From: Hippopus hippopus
Lineage: Eukaryota; Mollusca; Bivalvia; Cardiida; Cardiidae
Direction of reading: 5' to 3'
Assembly: GCA_946811185.2 (NCBI GenBank)
Contig: OX328104.1
Coordinates: 10,241,918-10,305,917 of the forward strand
DNA: 64,000 nt
Shown: positions 53,201-62,200 of the stretch, piece by piece
Layout of the letters: the number at the start of each line of letters is the position of its first letter
Numbering within the stretch: position 1 is the first letter of the stretch
The notes under the pieces: model-generated
Told to the model about the DNA's origin: nothing
Database searches by the model: none
Seen by the model: only the letters and a program-made list of their open reading frames with translations
Program-made: the position numbers and the translations under genes

Positions 53201-56200
53201 GCAATTACTAGTATTTTGTACACAGACGGACACACGGACCGATACACGGACGGACACACGGACAGACAGACAGGCTGATTCCAGTATACCCCTGAAAACA
53301 TTCATTTTGCGGGGGTATAATTACTCACTGCTTGAATTCCGGAGAAGAGCTACAGGGGCCATGATGGATTGTCTGTGAATGTTTCCTGGGGATGTTCTCA
53401 AAAGATGTAAAATCTCTGGAGTTAAATCTTCCATACCCATCACACCAAGGGATAGTCTTATAAATGTCTACAACAAAGATGGCCATGAGATAAACAGAGA
53501 AATATTGAGTATTCCTTAATACTTCATTTCATTTCTCTCTAATTTTAGATCACTGGAAATTGAGTATGATCAGTCTGTTTATTCTTGTGAGCAATCAGAA
53601 AAGGTGCAGCTATCAGCTATCTTCTAAAGAAAAATAAATCATGTATTTATCCTTAACTCTTCCATAATCAAAATATTTTCAATAATTTAAACACATTTTT
53701 AAATCCTGGTTTTCAATTGTATCATGAAAGGCTATATATCACAATACCAACATTGGAAACTTTTTCCATCTGTTCAGTGACTTTTTTTGAAAACATAGCA
53801 AAATCAAAATTGGACTTATACACGCCTGCAGCTGCCAACATCAGAAAGAATTAAGGAAAAATTAAGAAAACAATTTTTTTGTGGCAGGCATTTGTTTCTT
53901 TTCCCACAATCTTTTCTATACCATTGAAAAAACAGTATTTTTCATGTGCTTTCATGAAGTTTATTTTAAGTTTGGCCTGTTCCAAAAAAGTCTTTACAGC
54001 AAAACAGTCTCACCAGAGTTATAGCCAAGTCTTTACTGTAAACCTCAAAGTTGATTGTTACACGGCAACTTTCTGATATCATTCCTTCTTTTAATAAATC
54101 TCCAACCAGCTTTAACAATGCCTGCAGTTCCTAATATAAATATACAAAAAGATGATTTTCAGTTTTGAGTCGCATGGGCCAAAGGTCTCCAGAAACTTGT
54201 CCATAATCCCACTTATAATCTTAATTAACCTTTTACCATACGATCCCAACTTTTAATGACCCTGAGGAAATAGTCCTTTGAAAACCTTGTGGGAAAAGGA
54301 GAAAATGCTGGCAATCAGCATTTTCACCTTTTCGCACAAGGTTTTCTATAGTTTGACAGACTATCACCAACATTTCAGCTAAATTTAATATGTATTCTGT
54401 AAATGCTTTCGATTGAGAACAGTCTAAAATTCTGTTATTTGGTAAAGAGTCAAAACTTAATTTACTTTCATTGACAGTCAAGATCAAGATCTGATTGCAC
54501 AGAACATGCAGCCTGATCCTACAATTATATAGTCTGAAATTTTGCCAAATATCTGTACAAACCTACATTGGGATCACAGAATGTAGGTTTTTTTTTTTTT
54601 TTGTTGACTATACTATGCACATTGTAAAACTTGAAATGCTGTACATGTACATGTCGGTATGAGATGGAAGTTGGAAAGGATTCTTTCATGCAGTAAAACA
54701 ATGCATGATGCAGTCACATTCAGATTTGAATAGGTAGTGCTCAAGGGTGTTCTCAACAGATTTCCTTTCTTTTTATTGGAGCTATTTTACACAGCTTTTA
54801 CTAGCATTTCAGTCATATCACTGCAACACCTTGATAATTCATGTCCTTTCAGAATTTTTACAGCACAAGGTTTTGGCAGCCCATAACAAGCCACTGTCTT
54901 TTGACACTTTAACATACGACAAAGTTTAAGACATGTCTGCATTGAAAGCACTTGAAAGCAAGAAATTGAATAAGGCTCAAATTATGGGATTTGGATGTGA
55001 AAGGGCAACCAGCATTTTCTCCTTTTTCCACAACGTTTTCAAAAACCTTTATGTCTGGGTCGTTAAAATTTGGGATAGTGTCGAAAAGGGTTAACACAAT
55101 GTCTCAAACAAGTCTACAGCAAGGGCATGAGATGTTATGTTAATGGTTGATTGACTGACTGATTAAATGGTGTTTTACGCCCCTTGCAACATTTCAGTCA
55201 TATCACAGCGACAGTGCACATATTCACGTATGTCCTCTGTTTCACATCCGTACTAGGCTGGGGCTCTAAAGTGTCTTGCACAAAGATACTCTCATAAAAA
55301 AACCCAGTGCTTCCAGTGCCCTGGAACCTGTGGCCTCAAAGGTCATACTAATAGTCATGGTATAGGACTAAATATTTACCACTCTAGATCATACATTTGA
55401 ATCCCTCTAGGAATGAATTACGAGCAGCATGTAAAATGCAGAGCAACAGACAAAGTATACATTTGAAAAACAAGAGTATGGCATGAGGGCTTCTTCCCTG
55501 AAAATTCTACATTGGTAAAAGAGTATATCTCTGTCAAACATTAGCTAGAGTTACCTGTCCTACTGTTATGGATCTCCCCTCTGATAATAATCAACTAGCC
55601 TAAGTTTAACCCTTTACCACACAATCCCCACTTTTAACAACCCTGAAGAGGTAGGCTTCTGAAAACATTGTGGGAAAAGGAGAAAATGCTGGTAACCAGC
55701 ATTTTCTCCTTTTCCCACAATGTTTTCTACCTTATCAGAGACAGACATCATCTTTTCCTCTATAGTATGTTTGATGTTGGCAAATGTTTTTAATCTAGTT
55801 GAGTCCTATTTTGTTGTCTGGTAAAAAGGTTAAAGTAAATGAGCCGTGCTCTGTGAAAAGGGGGCTTAATGCATCTGCGAAAAGTTTCGACCCAGGTCAG
55901 CCTGCGCAGTCCGCGCAGGCTGACCTGGGCCGAAACTTTTCGCTATTGGTAGATTTTCTGCATGTCAAAGGATCAGTCTACCTCATGATTGAGTCGGTTG
56001 TAAAAAAAAAGTGGCTATTATGGATCCATAAGTATGTGATGGCTTTCTTGGTATGATGGATAACGGAGATGCATTAAGCCCCCTTTTGCCAGAGCATGGT
56101 TCAAATATTCTCAGCAGTAAGAGAAATATGCAAAAATGTCATTTTTCACACCTGACAGTGCTATAAAAATACCCCAACATTTTCTTGGAAAACAGCTCAG

Positions 56201-59200
56201 CTATCTAGAGCAGTTACAATTACCAAACAATGCAGGAGAAATACACTACCTTTTCTGTTAGATCTGCAGGTTTGCTGGTGCTGGATGGCATTTTACCAAT
56301 ACAAACTAATTCTTGTTTGGCTTTATTGTCGGACATAGGTTTGACTCTCTGCTCGTCTGTCCACTTATCTGATTCTTTCACACTTGTTCCCTGGTATAAC
56401 AATAATCAATTAATTAGGAGTCAATAATGCAATTTGATACTACAAATTTTGTTAATTCCAAGGCAGATACACAGGAAAAACATTAAGCACTCAGCTCAGA
56501 TAGACTAGATCAAGATCAAGCACAGCAGGTCAGGCCTTGGATCTACCCTTAGAATAAATGGGGAACAAAAGAAATTCTGCAAAGAACAATAATTGGATGT
56601 TTTATAGTCCTGGTATTAATCTATTATCATTTTAGCAAACCATCAACCTGTTTTAATGACCTTGAGGAAGAAGGCTTTAGAAAATATTGTGGGAAAAGGA
56701 GAAAATGCTGGTTACCAGCATTTTCTCCTTTTCCAACAAAGTTTTCTATCCTATGAGATACCTGCAGCTCATTTGTTCCAGTTTCAAATTTGTCGCCTGC
56801 AGTTTCTTTGGAATTGGACAAGTCCGAAATTTTGTAGTTTGCTGAAAAATTTTACACATTGCTGAACAAATTTTGCTGATTTAATCATACAACAGTCACC
56901 TTAACTCTTAATGAAACAATAAAATTTTGTACACTACCAAACTGAACACATTTGCAGACATCAAATTGAATGTAGCTCAAATGTATATTTTGTCTTTGAT
57001 AGGCTAGAAAACATTGTGGCAAAAAGGGAAAAGGATGGTTTTCTCCTTTTTCCACAATGATTTCAAAACCTTTTTTTAGGGTCATTAAAACTTGGGATTA
57101 TGTGATAAAGTTTAAGACATATGTTTTGATTGATGTAACTCTGTACCAAACAACAAGATTTTAGACTTGTCCAATTTGAAAGTATTTGCAGACAACAAAT
57201 AAATTAACTCAAAAACTTGTTTTTTGAAAGAGTAGAAAACATTATGGTTACAAGAATTTTCTCCTCTTTCAACAAGGTTTTCAAAAGCCTTCTTTCTTGG
57301 GATTGGTATAGGGTTAACTCTAAAATCTGTTACCTCACTCAGTTCAATCTGTTCTTGTATTCTGTTTCTCCACATTTTCCTGTAGATGTCTGTCCAGGAC
57401 TCATCCTTCTCCGACAGTGTCTCATCCTGTTTCATATACTCCAAACACATTTCTAACAGGCCTGCTCTCTCACTGGCACTGTTCATCTGCTTGGTTTCTC
57501 TCTAAACAGACAATCACAGCTTAACTCTTGACCACACAATCCCCAGTTTAACCATTTACCAAACAAAAAAAATCCCAACTTTTAACGACCCTGAGGAAAA
57601 AGGGCTTTGGAAAACATTGTGGATAAAGCAGAAAATGCTTGTAACCAGCATTTTCTATTTTTCCAACAATGTTTTCTTCTCTTTCATAGCCAAATTTCAA
57701 AATTTCAGCCACGTATAAATTGTCGTCTGTAAATGCTTTCAAATTCGACTGACTCTAGATTTTTGTCATTTGGTAAAGGGTAAAACAACCCTGATAAAGA
57801 GAACTTTTAAAAACATTGTTAGAAAAGGAGAAAAATGCTGGTTACCAGCATGTATCTCCTTTTCCACAATGTTTTCAAAAGCCTTCTCTTTCAGGGTCGT
57901 TGTAACTTGGGTTTGTGTGGTAAAATGTTAAAGGTAAGGATAAACAGTTCCCTATATATAGATATGAAACTCCACCTAAAACAATTAACCCTTTGCCACA
58001 CAGTCCTGACTTTTAACGACCCCAAGGAAGACGGCTTTTGAAAACATTGTGGGAAAAGGAGAAAATGCTGGTAAACAGCATTTTCTCCTTTTCCCACAAT
58101 GTTTTCTACCGTATCAAAGAGATTTATCATCATTTTAACAATATTTGATTTGTGGTCTGCAAATGCTTTCAATTTGGTCTACTCCAAAATTTTCGTGTTT
58201 GGTAAAGAGTTAATACCTTCTAAACAACGAGACATAACTTGGACAAACCTGACTAAAACTACTGTATAATTCTACCTACAAAATATCAAAGCTTGTGGTT
58301 CAAGAAAAGATCGTATAAGTTTTCCCCTATACAGCTCAAGAAGAAACAATAGCCACACAAAGCAAGGCACCTCATAGGAAGTTGTCAAGAGCATGTTACC
58401 TTCGACCCCTTGCTGTGACCTTGACCTTGGACCCTGGCACCTGAAACTTCTGCTCTGCATTATAGTGTCATCAAGGTGCAAACATGTGTGAAATATTTTC
58501 AAAATTAGACCAGGAGTTCAAGAGATGTGGAGCGGACATGATTAAATATGATATGATCTACGCTCCTTCAGGTGTATGACAACAGGTGGAAGTTTTACTA
58601 TTTTATACTTTTACTAAATAGTATTAAACAAGAGGATCATTCACCCTAAAGTTCTTACCTGAATGAAGTCATCTTTGATTGATAAAGCTAAAGAGATCCT
58701 GGTTATGATGATGTAAAACGCATGAGTGTCAGTGATCTACTTTATGATGCAATGTGACTCAATTTTGAACTTGTCCTACATATCACCAAATAAATATTCT
58801 GACCTATTTTCATGAGTATTAGACTAGAAATGTGGCCTCAAGAGTGCAAAAGAAGTTTTTTCTATGATTTGTCCTAGTGACCTCCTATTTGACCTGACAT
58901 GACCCAATTTGAAACTTGTGCATGATATCAAGACAAATATTTTGACCAAGTTTCATAAGTATTAGACTGAAAATGTGGCCTCTAGAGTGCACAAGAGGTT
59001 TTTCTAAGATTTGTCTCAGTGACTTATTTTTTTAACTGACATGACCCAATTTCAAATTTATGTAAAATACTGTCAAGACAATCATTCTGACCTAGTTTCA
59101 TGAGAATCAGACTTAAAATCAGACCTCTTGAGTACACAAGTGTTTTTGTATGATTCGTCCCAGTGACCTACTTTTAACCCATAATGACCAAATTTCAAAC

Positions 59201-62200
59201 TTGTGCGAAATACTATCAAGACAAACGTTGTGACTAAGTTTCATGAATATCAAACTGACAATATGGCATCTTAGAGTTTTTCTAAGATTCGTCCAAGTGA
59301 CCTACTTTTTGACTTGCCATGATCCAAGAAAAAGATTCTGACCAAGTTTCATGAGTATTGGACTGAAAATGTGGCCTCTACAGTGTACACAAGGTAAATG
59401 TTGATGCCTGGACGGCAGAGGATGGCCAAAGCACAATCACAAAACCTCACCTTGAGCACTTTGTGTTCAGGTGAGCTTAAAATAATAAAAAAATAAACCT
59501 GAGATCATACATCTGCATACTCTTTGGAGTTCTTGTGGTACTGATTGTCCCACACAAAAAGCTTTGGTAAACAAAAAAGACTTTTTCTAACTGACTTACC
59601 GAGAAAAAATTGGTTATCTCTTTAGATGATACTGAATGTTTGTTGGCCGTTTCTAAACAATCTTTGTAGAATTTCATCCTAGCTTGTTTCGAATTCCACA
59701 GTTCTGACACACTCAGCAGGTCCTTCTGATTTTGTATCTAAAATGCAAAGAAGATATGGACATGTAAATATTAACTCTTTACCAAATGACAAAATTTTGG
59801 ATACATCCAACCTGAAAATATTTGTACACTACAAATAAATTGTGGATCAAATGATTGGATTAGTCTTTGATGGGGTAGAAAACATTGTGAGAAAAGGAGA
59901 AAATGCTGGTTACCAGCATTTTCTCCTTTTCCCACAATGTTTTCCAAAAGCCTTATTATATGGGGTTGCTGAAACTTGGATTTGTTTGGTAAAGGATTAA
60001 TACAGGTTTTCTTCTACATTTCATCATACAAAACAGATATATATCGTTTGTTCTCATTATTTCGTGAATTCTCATATCTTCGTGAATCTATGTTTGCTAT
60101 CAATATTTTTTGCTCACTTTTTTTTGTGGCTCCTGTGAAACCTTTTACAGACGTAAACATTCCTGAGAAGCTCTCCACGCCGAAGAAATGGGTCAAAACA
60201 GAATTACATTAAAAAAAAGTCCCATTTTATCGAAAACCATCTTTTCCCCCCATAATTCATCAGTTGTTTTTTACATCACAACATTTATTTACACTTAGTG
60301 CCCATAATTTTGAAGTATGACACAGAAAATGCAACTGTGATAAGTGTAGAGACTGTGACCTTTAGAAATACCCCCATGTGTGACATCATTTGACTACATT
60401 TGGAATGACTTGGTGTTTTTCGAGAATGATTATGGGAAATCATCTGGTCAATTTCTCGCAGTGATAAAATGTATTTTTAGGATGATTTCGCAACGAAAAA
60501 TAAGTTAAGTGTACTTTCCCTTGTCCAAAAATGATTTCTGACACTTTCCCTATCTCTTAATGTGCCTAAATTAAATCTATGCCTTGTTTGTCTCTTGGAT
60601 GGCATGAAAATTCCAGTTAGGTTCACGAAAATATGAGAAAAGGGCATACATGTAGAACAGTGCTTCATCGTTAAAACAGTCACGTTTTACAACCTTAGCA
60701 GAAAGGCTTTTAAAAAACACTCTGCCAGGCCCCTGTAGCTCAATTGGTAGCGTACATACTTGAGAACAGGAGGTCGCTGGTTCGATCCCCAGCTCAGTCA
60801 ATTTTTTTCCAAGGACTGATGATAGTCATTGCAACAGGATTCATTCCTCTCTCACCGCTGACCACTGTTTCCACTAAGGTGACGTGGGAAAGCAGCCAGT
60901 GGCTTGGAATGAATATTGTGCGGAGTACTGGTAAAAGAAATTCCAGGAAAACATGGATAGGTGCACTGGCAAACCAGCAACCTCCTGGTCTCAAATCTTG
61001 CACACTACTAACTATGCTACCAGGCTCAACTGTTCCAGGAGATAATGAGAGACAGAATTAGTTGGTAGTCACTTACTTGTGCCATTGTCACACAGTCTGC
61101 TGGTATACCAGCAAAACCAGCAAAGTTTCTGGCTTCATCATACAGTTGTCTGTCAGTTAAATATGACAGGACCTTCAGACATTCCTGCTTACTCTGCTCT
61201 TCTTGTCCACATAAAAGTGCTTTCAGACTTGACGGTTCAATATCCACACCTTTTAAACACTGCATCATATTGTGGAGCTTCCTGTAATCTGGGTCTAAAA
61301 TACAATATGATAGTATTTCAACATATCACATTTCAACATATCGCAAAAAATAATAAATGAGCAGCACTCTGGCAAAAGGGGGCCTAATGCATCTCCGTGA
61401 TGCGTCATACCAAGCAAGTCATCACATAATTATGGATCCATAAAACCCATTCTGTATAACAACAGTCTGAATCGTGACATACACTTGTCCTTTGACATGC
61501 AGAAAATTTACCAAAAGGAAAAAAAAACAAAAAAACTCAGGTCAGCCTGTATTATAAACACCAATGTTTAGTCACTATATCAACATGGTAATGCAAAAAA
61601 TTATTTAACTCTTTACTGAACAACAAAATTTTAGACTTAAGACTGAAAGCATTTGTAAACAATAAAATAAATATGATAGAAAAATTTTATTTCTTTTGAT
61701 AGGGTACAAAACATATTGTGAAAAGGAGAAAATGCTGGTAACCAGCATTTTCTCCTTTTCCCACTATGTTCTCCAAAGTTTTCTTCTTTAGGGGCAGTAA
61801 AACTTGGAACAGTGTGGCAAAGGCTTTACTTTGGCATGCTAGTCAACATTTGGTTGTTTTTCAGACTGTATAGATCAAAACATGCAGTCTGATCTTGTAT
61901 CTACATTGTCTGATACATTGTAAGACACTCTAGCCAAGGATTTTTAGGAAAAAATAGCTTTTTTCAAGTGACCTAACAGATTTCAAACCTATTCAGAATT
62001 TTTAGAGTTTTAGGTACCAGCATTTTCTTCTTTTGCTACAATTAAATGTCTCTAAAATCCTTTTTCTCATGGTTGTTAAAACACAAATTTGTGTTGTAAA
62101 GGATTAACCACCTACCTTCTGTTTTGAAGACCAGTGTAATACTTTCACTGTCAAGTATCTTCAACAACTCTGTCACGTCATACATACTGGCTGTATTTGT

